Shown here: in pieces, positions 37,431 to 47,074 of the stretch
Position numbering within the stretch: position 1 is the stretch's first letter
Layout: every line of letters starts with the position of its first letter
Source of the DNA: AP-15 sp963799085
Lineage (GTDB): Bacteria > Pseudomonadota > Alphaproteobacteria > ATCC43930 > CGMCC-115725
DNA: 64,000 nt
Assembly: GCA_963799085.1 (NCBI GenBank)
Contig: CAWCWA010000002.1
Span: forward strand, 186,001-250,000
Direction: 5' to 3'
Made by a program: the position numbers and the translations under genes
The notes under the pieces: generated by a model
Databases searched by the model: none
Told to the model about the DNA's origin: nothing
Seen by the model: the letters and a program-made list of their open reading frames with translations, nothing else

Positions 37431-38772
37431 TCAGCGCAGCAAGGGCGACCAAGCCGGGTCGGAAGCGTCGCCGGGCGTCACTACGTCGCGCTGGTTCTGC
37501 CCGGTCAGGTCGATCGACTGCAGCCGCGAGGACCCCCCGCGGCCGCGCGAGTCGGACGGCGACTGGCGGAAATACATCAGCACCCGGCCGTTCGGCGCCC
37601 AGGTCGGGCCCTCGACCAGGAAGTCGCGGGTCAAGAGCCGCTCGCCCGAGCCGTCCGGCCGCATCACGCCGATGTAGAAGGAGCCGCCGTCGATCTTGGT
37701 GAAGGCGATCAGGTCGCCGCGCGGCGACCATACCGGGGTGCCGTATTTGCCCCGAGCCGAAGCTGATCCGCCGCGCATCGCCGCCGTCGGCGCTCATCAC
37801 GTAGAGCTGCTGCGAGCCGCCGCGGTCGGAGTTGAACACGATCTTGCTGCCGTCGGGCGAATAGCAGGGCGAGGTGTCGATCGCCTGGCCGCTGGTCAGC
37901 CGCGTCGCCTGCCGGGTGCGCAGGTCGAGCACGAAGATGTTGGTGGCGCCGTTCTCGGCGCGGCTCAGGACCACGCGGTTGCCGTCGGGCGAAAAGCGCG
38001 GCGCGAAGGTCATGCCGGGAAAGTCGCCGACCACCTCCTGCTGGCCGGTGTCGATGTTGAACAGATAGACGCGCGGCGCGCCGCTCGCATAGGAGAGATA
38101 GGTGATCTCCTGCGCCGTCGGCGAGAAACGCGGCGTCAGCACCAGCGCCCGCCCGTCGGTCAGGTAGCGGTTGTTGGCGCCGTCCTGGTCCATGATCGCG
38201 AGCCGCTTGACGCGCTTGATGAGCCGGGCCCGATTCGGCGACGTAGACGATGCGGGTATCGAAATAGCCCTCCTCGCCGGTGATCCGCTTATAGATTTCG
38301 TCGGCGATGATGTGGGCGATCCGCCGCCAGTTCTGCCGCGTCGTCGTATAGCCGTAGCCGGTCAGCTGCTGCTCGGCGAAGACATCCCACAGCCGGAACT
38401 CGACGCGCAGCCGGCCGTCGCCCTGGGTCTTGACCGAGCCGGTGACCAGCGCCTGCGCGTTGATCTGGCGCCAGTCGCCGAAACGCGGCTGGTCGCCGGC
38501 CGAGACGTTCTGGATGAAGCTGCGCGGGTCGAGCGGGCGGAACAGGCCGGAGCGTTCGAGATCGGCCGAAACCACGCCGGCGATGTCGCGTCCGGCCTGG
38601 CTTTCATCGCCGCCGGCGCCGGCGAAAGACCGGGATCGCGATCGGCATCGGCTCGGTCTTGCCGCTGGTGATGTCGATGCGCAGTTCGGCGCGGGCCGGC
38701 GGGGCCGCGGCCAGCGCAGATCGCCGGCAGAAAAAGGAGCGCGCGCAACACGGTCAAACCACCAATCCTCAT
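37431..38772 (-). CDS. tolB: Tol-Pal system beta-propeller protein TolB (frameshifts)
   Basis: The pieces add to about 445 residues: signal peptide (MRIGGLTVLRALLFLPAICA), the N-terminal domain (LERSGLFRPLDPRSFIQNVS, RLRVEFRLWDVFAEQQLTGY), then propeller blades (PRFSPTAQEITYLSYASG, IDTSPCYSPDGSKIVFNSDR, GTPVWSPRGDLIAFTKIDGG) to the end ASDPAWSPLLR. Frame changes lie near 38580, 38220 and 37755, with one more in the signal region near 38690. TolB is the periplasmic partner of Pal. Its ATG overlaps the tolA TGA. Confidence 0.9.
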
Positions 38773-39820
38773 AAGACGTCCTTCGGGCTGAAATCGACGA
38801 CCAGGTCTTTCCAGATCGCGTATTTTTCCGGCGGCAGATGGAGCGGTCGGCAATTCGGGTTGAAAAAGGCCCGCCGCGCGCTCTCGGCCGCGGCGCGGAA
38901 GAACGGGTCGCTGCCGAGCCGTGCCTGGTCGACGATCCTCGCCTGCTGCACCGTGCCGTCGGGATTGACCGAGACCCTGATCTCGACGACCAGGTCCTTG
39001 GCGTCGCGGGCGCCGGCTGGGATGTTCCAGCAGCGCGCGATCTGCTCGCGCACCATGTCCATCTCGCTCGCGGTCAGCTGGCTGCCGAGCGGCGCGCGGG
39101 GCTGCGAGGAGGCCGCGGCGGACGCCGTCTTGCGGTTTTTGCGGCGGCGCGTCGGACGCCGGTGCGTCCGCTTGCGACGCGAGGTTCTTCAACAGGCTCT
39201 CGAACTGGCTGGGGTCGTATTTCTTGTCTTCGGTCCTGGCGGCGACCCGTGCCGTCTTCGGCGGTTCGGGCTTGGCCCGCGGCTTGGGCGGTTCGAGCTT
39301 GGCGACCGCCTTGGGGGGCTCGGGCTTGGGTTCGGGTGGCTTCGGCGGCGGCGGGGGAGGGGGCGTCTCCGCCTGCTTGACTTCGGGCGGTGGGGGCGGC
39401 GTCGCGGGCTTGGCCTCGGCCGGTTTCGGCGGCTCGGGGGGTGCCGGTTCGGGAGCGGGTGTTGGAGCCGCGGCCGCCGCGGGCGGCGGGGCGCGGCGCC
39501 GGCGGCTCGGGTTTGGGTTCGGGCTTTGGCGCCGGGGTATCGGCGAGCGGCGGCTCGGGTTTGGCTGCGGGGCGCGGCTGATAGGGGTTGGGATGGGTAG
39601 CGCGCGTCTCCGGCGCCATCGTCACCATTTGCACCGCGATCGGCATTTCCTCCGGCGGCTTTGGCGAGAACAACGTCGGCAGACCGAGGACCAGCGCCAG
39701 GACGATGAAGAGATGCAGCGCCGCCGACAGCGCCAGCCCCGAGGGCGCCACACCCTCCGGCGCCGCCTCGACGACGGCGGGCTCGGGCGACAGTCGCGGC
39801 TCTGCGGCAGCCAAGCTCAT
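38769..39820 (-). CDS. tolA: Cell envelope protein TolA (frameshifts)
   Basis: TolA links the TolQR motor to Pal. The N-terminal part has one membrane span (ALSAALHLFIVLALVLGLP) and a Pro/Lys/Ala-rich periplasmic stem. The C-terminal domain is intact in another frame (MDMVREQIARCWNIPAGARD, VVEIRVSVNPDGTVQQARIV, FFRAAAESARRAFFNPNCRP). The stem changes frame near 39490 and again near 39110. Its low-complexity, GC-rich code makes indel errors likely. It lies between tolR and tolB as usual. Confidence 0.88.
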
Positions 39821-39842
39821 CGCCGCGCGACCAGTGTCGCGT

Positions 39843-40283
39843 TCAGTGCTTGCCCGCTCGCGCCGAACGGTCGGGTCCCGCGCCGACCGTCGCCGCCTTC
39901 GCCGGAACCCCTTTCGGCAACTCGGCGATCAGCGAGACCTTGCGAAACCCGGCGGAGCTGATCAGGCTCATCACTTCGAGCACGCGCCCGTAATCGATCG
40001 ACTTGTCGCCCCGGACATAGACGAGCGCGTCGGGGTTGTTGCCGGTGATCGCCGTCAGCCGCGGCACCAGCGCGTCGGTCGGGACCTCGGTCTCCTGGAT
40101 GAAGATGCGGCCCTGGTTGTCGATCGTGATGACGAGCGGCTCCTTGGGCTCGTTGATCGGCGGCGCCTGGGTCTGCGGCAGATCGACCGGCACGCCGACG
40201 GTCAGCAGCGGGGCCGCCACCATGAAGACGACGAGCAGCACCAGCATGACGTCGACGAGCGGCGTCACGTTGATCTCGGACAT
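39843..40283 (-). CDS. tolR: TolR, ExbD-type motor protein
   Basis: The product begins MSEINVTPLVDVMLVLLVVF, holding the single membrane span with the conserved Asp that carries protons. The periplasmic domain includes VDLPQTQAPPINEPKEPLVI and VPRLTAITGNNPDALVYVRG. ATG 40283 gives 146 residues. The frame is open upstream for a further 20 codons without a normal start, so the N-terminus may have been shifted by an indel. It works with TolQ in the inner membrane. Confidence 0.92.
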   Translation of the reverse strand: MSEINVTPLVDVMLVLLVVFMVAAPLLTVGVPVDLPQTQAPPINEPKEPLVITIDNQGRIFIQETEVPTDALVPRLTAITGNNPDALVYVRGDKSIDYGRVLEVMSLISSAGFRKVSLIAELPKGVPAKAATVGAGPDRSARAGKH

Positions 40284-40345
40284 CGGCCGGTAGCGGCCGG
40301 CGGCCGCGCTGCCGGTTGCCGGCGAGGCCCGAGAGCCGCCATCGC

Positions 40346-41074
<729 letters not shown>

Positions 41075-41116
41075 TCTTGGCGACCCTTTATGGCGTCAAT
41101 TGGATGATATTCGGCG

Positions 41117-42186
41117 TCACGGCGCCTCCTCGGCCGGGCTGGGCGGCGGAGCGGCAAGGAGGTCGAGCTGTGCTGGAAGGCTCGGCGGCGCCGAGAGACC
41201 GAGATGGCCGAACGCGATCCGGGTCAGCATCCGGCCGCGCGGCGTGCGCTGCACGAACCCCTCCTGGACCAGATAGGGCTCGATGACGTCCTCGATGACG
41301 TCGCGCTCGTCGCCCAACGCCGCCGCCATCGTCTCGACCCCGACCGGGCCGCCGCCATAATGCTCGGCAATGCAGCGCAGATAGCGCCGGTCCATGCCGT
41401 CGAGCCCGCTCTTGTCGACATCGAGCCGGGACAGCGACCGGTCGGCGGCGTCGGCGTCGACCCGGGGCAGCTCCTCGACCGCGGCAAAGTCGCGGATCCG
41501 GCGCAGGAGCCGCATCGCCACCCGCGGCGTGCCGCGGGCTCGCTTGGCGATTTCGGCCGAGCCCTCGCGCTCCAGGTGGAAGCCGAGCACGCGCGCCCCT
41601 CGGGCGACGATCAGTCTCGAGCTCGGCCGGCTCGTAGATAGGAAAGACGCAGCGGGATCTGGAAGCGCTCGCGCAGCGGCCGGGTGATCAGCCCCGAGCG
41701 GGTCGTCGCCCCGACCAGCGTGAAGCGCGCCAGATCGATCCGGATCGACCGCGCCGCCGGGCCCTCGCCGATAATCAGGTCGAGCTGAAAATCCTCCATC
41801 GCCGGATACAGGATCTCTTCGACCGCGGGAGCGAGGCGATGGATCTCGTCGATGAACAGCACGTCGCGCGGCTGCAGATTGGTCAGCAGTGCGGCAAGAT
41901 CGCCGGCGCGCTGGATCACCGGACCAGAGGTGGCGCGAAAGCCCACCCCCATCTCGCGGGCGACGATCTGCGCCAAGGTCGTCTTGCCGAGCCCGGGCGG
42001 GCCCGCGAACAGCACATGGTCGAGCGCCTCGCCGCGATGCCTGGCGGCGGCGATGAAGACCCGCAGATTGTCGCGCAGCGAGCGCTGACCGACGAATTCG
42101 TCAAGGGTTAAGGGTCGCAGCGAGACTTCAGGCGCGTCGCTTTCAAGCGGCGTCGGGTCGATCAGGCGCGGTGCGGCCTCGCTCAC
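41117..42186 (-). CDS. ruvB: Holliday junction branch migration helicase RuvB (frameshifts)
   Basis: RuvB is the AAA motor of branch migration. The N-terminal part contains Walker A LFAGPPGLGKTTLAQIVARE and Walker B DVLFIDEIHRLAPAVEE. The C-terminal winged helix contains LDVDKSGLDGMDRRYLRCIA and VEPYLVQ-like segments (IEPYLVQEGFVQRTPRGRML). Two extra bases, near 41636 and 41605, move the frame twice within about 30 bp (between IPLRLS and VLGFHLEREGS). RuvB is widely conserved, so I read this as sequence error. The ATG overlaps the ruvA stop. Confidence 0.92.
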
Positions 42187-42785
42187 CGCCCAAGCTCCTG
42201 CAGCCCGGTCTTGATCAGCGCTTCGAGCGCTGCACCCTCGCCAAGCCGGCGCGCCGCGGCATTGATCGCGCCATAAGCTTCGGAGCGCGAAATCGAGAGC
42301 CCTTCAAGCGCCAGCACCGCGTCGGCGATGACGCCTCGATCGGCGCTGACCGGCGCCGGTGCTGCGCGCGGAACCGCCGGCAGCCCGCTCACCTTGTCGC
42401 GCAACTCGTTGACGACGCGCGCCGCAAGCCGCGGTCCGACCCCCTCCGCGCGGCTCAGCGCCGCCTTGTCCTGGGCGAAAATCGCGAGGTTCAGCTCTTC
42501 CGGCGAAAGCGCCGACAGGATCGCCAGCGCGAGCCGCGCGCCGACCCCCTGCACGGTCGTCAACAGCCTGAACCAGTCGCGCTCGGCGGCCTCGGCAAAG
42601 CCGTAGAGGTGGATGTGGTCCTCGCGGACATGGGTCTCGACGAGGAGCCGCACCGGCGTTCCGGCCGGCGGCAACTGCGACAGGGTGCGGGTCGAGCAGA
42701 AGGCGAGATAGCCCACTCCGCCGACATCGACGATCGCCGCCTCGGCGCTCACCTCGTCGACCACGCCCGCTAGCTTGGCGATCAT
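42183..42785 (-). CDS. ruvA: Holliday junction branch migration protein RuvA
   Basis: The 200-residue protein begins MIAKLAGVVDEVSAEAAIVD, the N-terminal OB fold. Two helix-hairpin-helix motifs follow (FRLLTTVQGVGARLALAIL and RAEGVGPRLAARVVNELRD), then a flexible linker and the C-terminal RuvB-binding domain (ISRSEAYGAINAAARRLGE). It binds four-way junctions and loads RuvB. It overlaps both neighbours by four bases. Intact. Confidence 0.97.
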   Translation of the reverse strand: MIAKLAGVVDEVSAEAAIVDVGGVGYLAFCSTRTLSQLPPAGTPVRLLVETHVREDHIHLYGFAEAAERDWFRLLTTVQGVGARLALAILSALSPEELNLAIFAQDKAALSRAEGVGPRLAARVVNELRDKVSGLPAVPRAAPAPVSADRGVIADAVLALEGLSISRSEAYGAINAAARRLGEGAALEALIKTGLQELGR

Positions 42786-43276
42786 AGGGCCGCACTCCAG
42801 AGGCGCTGCGTCTGCGCGTGATGCGCGTGGCAGATCGCGACCGCCAGCGCATCGGCGGCGTCGGCCGCGTCAATGACGCAGCCCGGCAGCAGCCGGCGGA
42901 CCATCATCTGCACCTGCGCCTTATCCGCATGGCCGCCGCCGACCACCGACTTCTTGACCAGATTGGCCGAATATTCGGCGACCGGCAGGCCGCGCTCGGC
43001 CGGCGCCAGCAGGACGACGCCGCGGGCGACGCCGAGCTTCAGGGTCGAGGCGGCGTTGCGGTTGACGAAGGTTTCCTCGACGGCCGCCTCGTCCGGGCGG
43101 AACTCGTCAAGAACGGCCACGATCTGACGGAACAGCGAAAGGAGGCGCAGCGCCAAAGGCTGATCGATCGCGGCATGCACGACGCCAGCGCCGATATGGC
43201 GCAACCGGCTGCCGGAAACATCGATCACCCCCCAACCGGTATGCCGCAACCCGGGATCGAGCCCCAATACGCGCAT
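42782..43276 (-). CDS. ruvC: Crossover junction endodeoxyribonuclease RuvC
   Basis: The 164-residue resolvase begins MRVLGLDPGLRHTGWGVIDV, with the first catalytic Asp at residue 7. The Glu is in DEAAVEETFVNRNAASTLKL near 65, and the C-terminal Asp pair in GCVIDAADAADALAVAICHA. ATG 43276 is the only start before the conserved first strand. It is the first gene of ruvCAB, 24 bp after yebC. Intact. Confidence 0.97.
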   Translation of the reverse strand: MRVLGLDPGLRHTGWGVIDVSGSRLRHIGAGVVHAAIDQPLALRLLSLFRQIVAVLDEFRPDEAAVEETFVNRNAASTLKLGVARGVVLLAPAERGLPVAEYSANLVKKSVVGGGHADKAQVQMMVRRLLPGCVIDAADAADALAVAICHAHHAQTQRLWSAAL

Positions 43277-43299
43277 CGCCGCGTCCGCGCCGCCCCCGG

Positions 43300-44049
43300 T
43301 CAGGCGCCGAGCCGCGCCATCACGTCCTCGGCCACTTCGAAATTGGCGTAGACGTTCTGGACATCGTCGCTGTCTTCGAGCGTTTCGAGCAGTTTGAAGA
43401 GGCCCGCCGCGGTCTCCTCGTCGATCGGTGCTGTGGTTTTCGGGCGCCACGCGAGCCGCGCCGACAGCGCCGGCCCGAAGCGCTGTTCGAGCCCGTCGCG
43501 CACCTCGTTGAAATCGGCCGTCGCGCAGACGACGACATGCTGCTCGGCGTCGCTTTCGAGATTTTCCGCGCCCGCCTCGATCGCCGCTTCGAGCATCTCG
43601 TCGGCATTGGCGACGCTCGCCGGGTAGACGATTTCGCCGGCCCGGTCGAACATGAAGCTCACACTGTTGGTCTCGCCCAAAGCGCCCGAGGACTTGGTAA
43701 AGGCGGCGCGGACCTCGCTCGCGGTGCGGTTGCGGTTGTCGGTCAAGGCCTCGACGATGACCGCCACACCGCCCGGCCCGTAGCCCTCGTAGCGCACCTC
43801 TTCATAGGCGTCGTCCGCGCCGCCGCCCGAGCCGCGGCGGATCGCTCGGTCAACCGTGTCCTTCGGCATATTGGCCTGGCGCGCCGCCAGCACCGCCGCG
43901 CGCAATCGCGGGTTCGCCGCCGGATCGGGCAGGCCGGTGCGCGCCGCCGTCGTCAGTTCCCGGATGATCTTGGTGAAGACCTTGGCGCGCTTTTTGTCCT
44001 GCGCGCCCTTCCGGTACATGATGTTTTTGAATTGCGAATGGCCGGCCAT
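43300..44049 (-). CDS. YebC/PmpR family transcriptional regulator
   Basis: This 249-residue protein begins MAGHSQFKNIMYRKGAQDKK and has the family blocks RLRAAVLAARQANMPKDTVD and YEGYGPGGVAVIVEALTDNR, then NRTASEVRAAFTKSSGALGE. Members bind DNA or act at translation; several promote ruvCAB expression or synthesis of difficult motifs. Its place just upstream of ruvC is conserved in proteobacteria. Intact. Confidence 0.95.
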   Translation of the reverse strand: MAGHSQFKNIMYRKGAQDKKRAKVFTKIIRELTTAARTGLPDPAANPRLRAAVLAARQANMPKDTVDRAIRRGSGGGADDAYEEVRYEGYGPGGVAVIVEALTDNRNRTASEVRAAFTKSSGALGETNSVSFMFDRAGEIVYPASVANADEMLEAAIEAGAENLESDAEQHVVVCATADFNEVRDGLEQRFGPALSARLAWRPKTTAPIDEETAAGLFKLLETLEDSDDVQNVYANFEVAEDVMARLGA

Positions 44050-44484
44050 CGATCTCCGCGCGGCTCCCTGTCGGTTGCGACCAGACTAACACGCGCCGGG
44101 CGTCATCGCCGGGGCTAACAATCCAATATGGCAGTATTGCGGCGCCTCTGGCCGCCGCTGGCTTGGAATTTCAGCCGCTTGCGATCGGCCGGCCGAAATC
44201 GCCGTTCAGGCAGTCCGGAGCTTGCCAGCGCGGCAGATGCGGGACCAGCCCGCCGTCGATTCGCACCGACTTGGATTGCGGTCTGGCCTGGCGCACCTCC
44301 TTGGTCATTGCTTAACCGACGATGATAAAATTGCCACAATTGCATGATAGCAATTCCCCTGCCGGCGAGCGGCTTTGGACGGCGAGGGGGGACTATGGAC
44401 GGAAGATTTGCTGATAATTCGTTGCAAATAACAGCAAAAACAGCAAAACGCAGCAGGCGGCGGGAAGGCCGCTCGTCAATGGCG
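44050..44484. other. 435-bp intergenic region upstream of yebC
   Basis: This gap contains a degraded copy of the 3' end of the adjacent phosphoesterase gene (44171-44278) and an AT-rich patch at 44400-44460 (attcgttgcaaataacagca then caaaaacagcaaaac). That patch could be the yebC promoter region, but I cannot assign a start. No RNA gene recognised. Confidence 0.5.
44171..44278 (-). pseudogene. Remnant of a second YmdB-type C-terminus
   Basis: The minus strand here reads VRIDGGLVPHLPRWQA, close to VRIGGKLVPHVPRWPADLKH at the end of the intact gene at 44485-45318. The nucleotide match (gccagcgcggca, then atgcgggaccagc) is about 85 percent over 50 bp. It ends in a longer unrelated tail and a TGA at 44171. 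It is best seen as a decayed partial duplication. Confidence 0.65.
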
Positions 44485-45318
44485 TCAGTGCTTTAGATCG
44501 GCTGGCCAGCGCGGCACATGCGGGACCAGCTTGCCGCCGATCCGCACCGGCTCGACCCGCCGCGCGAGCCCTGTCGCGTCATCGATGTCGACCGCCACGG
44601 CGCAGAGCGTGCCCTCGCCCTCGGCCACCTTCGGCCGCTCGCCCGGCATCTTGGTGACAAAGCGGCGCACCGAGGCCGCCTTCTCCAGCCCGATCACCGA
44701 ATCGTAATTGCCGCACATCCCGGCATCGGTCTGATAGGCGGTGCCTCCGGGAAAGATCTGCGCGTCGGCGGTGGGCGTGTGCGAATGGCTGCCGAAGACG
44801 GCGGAGACGCGGCCGTCGGCGAAATGCCCGACCGCCATCTTCTCGCTCGACGCCTCGGCGTGGATGTCGATGAGGATCGCCGTCGGTCCGGCGCCCAAGG
44901 GATGCTCGGCCAGGATCGCCGCAAGCCTCGCGAACGGGTCGTCGAGCGCGTCCATGAACAGCCGCCCCATCAGGTTGACGACGAGTGCCGAGCGGCCGTC
45001 CGGAAACTGGTGCAGCCGCATGCCGGCGCCCGGCGTTCCGGGCGGAAAATTCGCCGGCCGCAAGACCCGCGGGTCGCGGTCGATATAGCCGATCAATTCG
45101 CGCTGGTCCCAGACATGGTTGCCGGTGGTCAGCACATCGACGCCGCTATCGTAGAATTCGCCGCAGATCCGCTCGGTCAGGCCGACCCCATGAGCGGCGT
45201 TCTCGGCATTGGCGACGACGAGATCGAGCGCGAGGTCGCGGCGCAGTTCCGGGACGTGCTGCTTGACCGCCTCGCGTCCCGGCCGGCCCATCACGTCGCC
45301 GCAGAACAGGATCCTCAC
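44485..45318 (-). CDS. YmdB-type metallophosphoesterase (TIGR00282 family)
   Basis: The 277-residue enzyme has the family motifs MRILFCGDVMGRPGREAVKQ, VDVLTTGNHVWDQRELIGYI (metal-binding GNH), TAILIDIHAEASSEKMAVGH and VSAVFGSHSHTPTADAQIFP (GSHSH). Homologues hydrolyse 2',3'-cyclic nucleotides. It works in the cytosol with two metal ions. It lies downstream of zapA and the 6S-like RNA, where alphaproteobacteria often have a 5-formyltetrahydrofolate cyclo-ligase gene as well; that gene is missing here. Intact. Confidence 0.93.
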   Translation of the reverse strand: MRILFCGDVMGRPGREAVKQHVPELRRDLALDLVVANAENAAHGVGLTERICGEFYDSGVDVLTTGNHVWDQRELIGYIDRDPRVLRPANFPPGTPGAGMRLHQFPDGRSALVVNLMGRLFMDALDDPFARLAAILAEHPLGAGPTAILIDIHAEASSEKMAVGHFADGRVSAVFGSHSHTPTADAQIFPGGTAYQTDAGMCGNYDSVIGLEKAASVRRFVTKMPGERPKVAEGEGTLCAVAVDIDDATGLARRVEPVRIGGKLVPHVPRWPADLKH

Positions 45319-45355
45319 CGCCGCCGCACCACGCGTCGATTGGCTTCAGGGAAGG

Positions 45356-45528
45356 AATTGCGCGATGGAGCCGCCTCGGCCGTTGGCGTGCAATCCCACC
45401 GTGGCCCGCCGTAGCAGGTGGGCGCCATGTGCCGAAGCCACGACTCCGGCAGGGACAGCACCCAAGAGGTAGGTATCGGCCCCGGGGCAACATGCGGCCT
45501 GACGCACCGCGCAGCCCCATCGCGCGAG
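45356..45528 (-). ncRNA. ssrS: 6S RNA candidate
   Basis: Downstream of zapA, the conserved place of ssrS, this non-coding stretch of about 170 nt has a 9-bp perfect closing stem (gcgcgatgg at 45360-45368 with ccatcgcgc at 45517-45525). Further internal pairing includes ggccacggtggg against cccacctgc-type strands, with an unpaired middle. That layout suits the 6S RNA that binds RNA polymerase holoenzyme. No covariance model could be run. Confidence 0.6.
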
Positions 45529-45535
45529 ACCAAAG

Positions 45536-45875
45536 CTAGGGTGTCTCCAGCCGCGCCGCAATAGCCTCGATCCGCTGCGCGATCCCGTGCACCCCCGAGG
45601 CGGCGGCGTCGCTTGCCGCCAAGGCCTCGGTTTCGGCGGCCCGCGCCCGGCTGCGCTCCTGCTGCAGGGCTTCGTTGGCGTCAGCCAATTCGTCGGCGAT
45701 GACAAGCGCGGCGAGCAGGATCAGTCTTGCGTCGCCGACCTGGCCCAGCCCCTTGGCGAAGCTCGCCGACCTTGCCGTCGACATATTGCGCGAGCCGGCG
45801 GATGCGCGGCTCCTGCCCGTCGTCGCAGGCGATCTTGTACGCGCGGCCGTTGACCGTGACCTCCACCTGGCCCAT
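45536..45875 (-). CDS. zapA: Cell division protein ZapA (one frameshift)
   Basis: The product of about 110 residues begins MGQVEVTVNGRAYKIACDDG then EPRIRRLAQYVDGKVGEL, the ZapA N-terminus. A frame change near 45765 leads to GDARLILLAALVIADELADA, the conserved helix, and a coiled-coil tail. ZapA bundles FtsZ at the division ring. A DUF4164-like gene lies directly upstream and the 6S-like RNA downstream, both typical of alphaproteobacteria. Confidence 0.9.
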
Positions 45876-45876
45876 C

Positions 45877-46074
45877 TCAGCCCTCCTCCCCCAGCGCCTG
45901 GCCGACCCTGGCGAGTGCTGTGTCGACCCGGGCGGCGATCGTATCGGCGATTTCGCGCAGCTTTTCCCGTTCCTCGGCGAGAGCCGGCGAACCCGGCACG
46001 CCTCTGGCGCAAACCGCTTCGAGCCGGGCCACCGCCCGTTCGAGACGGTCGAGCGCTTCCTCGAGCCGGCTCAC
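45877..46074 (-). CDS. DUF4164-like small coiled-coil protein
   Basis: The frame from GTG 46074 encodes 65 residues, VSRLEEALDRLERAVARLEA then EEREKLREIADTIAARVDTA, a short coiled coil. Small genes of this type usually precede zapA in alphaproteobacteria. I took the GTG, since longer starts overlap the NHL gene. It stops 1 bp before the zapA ATG. Function unknown; a role in division is inferred only from position. Confidence 0.65.
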   Translation of the reverse strand: MSRLEEALDRLERAVARLEAVCARGVPGSPALAEEREKLREIADTIAARVDTALARVGQALGEEG

Positions 46075-46097
46075 CGGCGCGCCGCCGCCGCCCCCCG

Positions 46098-47056
46098 TCA
46101 GCGCACCCGCTCGTATTTCTGCAATGAGCGGATGTAGGCGGGCCGCGGCGTCTCCGGAAAGAATTGCGGCCACTGCGTCCACGACACCTCGCCGACATAG
46201 AGGTCGCCGCGCGAATCGACGGTCAGCCCGTGCGGCCCGAGAAACGCGGTCGGTGCGGTGCCGGCGTGCATGTCGCCGAAGCGCGACAAGAGCTTACCCC
46301 GATTGTCGACGATGCTGACCCGCGGACCCAGGTTCGGGCTGTTGCGGTTGACCGCCATCACCGGCCCCAATTCGCCGATATAGGCGACCGGCTGATGCGC
46401 GTAATCCATGTAGAGGCCGCAAGGCCGGTGCAGATTGTTCCACTGCGTCTCGTATTTGCCGTTGCCGTCGAATACCTGCACGCGGTGGTTCTCGCGGTCG
46501 GCGACATAGACCCAGCCGTCGGCGTCGGTGCAGATGTTGTGCACGATGTTGAACTCGCCCTCGCCGGTGCCGGGCTCGCCCCACGACATCAACAATTTTC
46601 CGTCGGGCGAATACTTGTGAACCTTGGCGTTGCCGTAGCCGTCGGAGACATAGATGTCGCCCTTCGGCGAGAGTGCGGTGTGCGTGCAGCGGTGGAACGG
46701 CTCGCCGCTCATGTAAGGCTTGGGTTCGCCCGGCACGCCGAGTTCCAGCAGCACCTTGCCGTCGAGCGTGCATTTCCTGACAAAGTGGCCGCCGTCATCG
46801 GTCAGGTAGATCGAATCGTCCGGCCCCATATGGACGCCGTGCGCCCGTGGATACTGACCCTCGCCCCACGAGCGAGGAAATTACCCTCGCGGTCGAACAC
46901 CATGACCGGATGTTCGCCGCGGTTGAAGACGTAGACATTGTCCTTTTTGTCGACGCCGACAGCACCCACTTCCTTGAACGACCAGCCATCGGGCAGTTTC
47001 GCCCAATCCTCGATGATCCGGTACTTGTAGTCGCCGCTGCCGACGATGATCGCCAT
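46098..47056 (-). CDS. NHL-repeat protein, second copy (one frameshift)
   Basis: This copy of about 319 residues resembles peptidyl-alpha-hydroxyglycine alpha-amidating lyase-like six-bladed propellers. It begins MAIIVGSGDYKYRIIEDWAK. NHL blades include LSPKGDIYVSDGYGNAKVHK, HNICTDADGWVYVADRENHR and GPHGLTVDSRGDLYVGEVSW. The frame shifts near 46830 in the first blade. ATG 47056 has an AGGAG site. It is a close paralogue of the gene 18 bp upstream. Neither has a signal peptide; the substrate is unknown. Confidence 0.88.
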
Positions 47057-47074
47057 TCATTTTCTCCTGATTGT

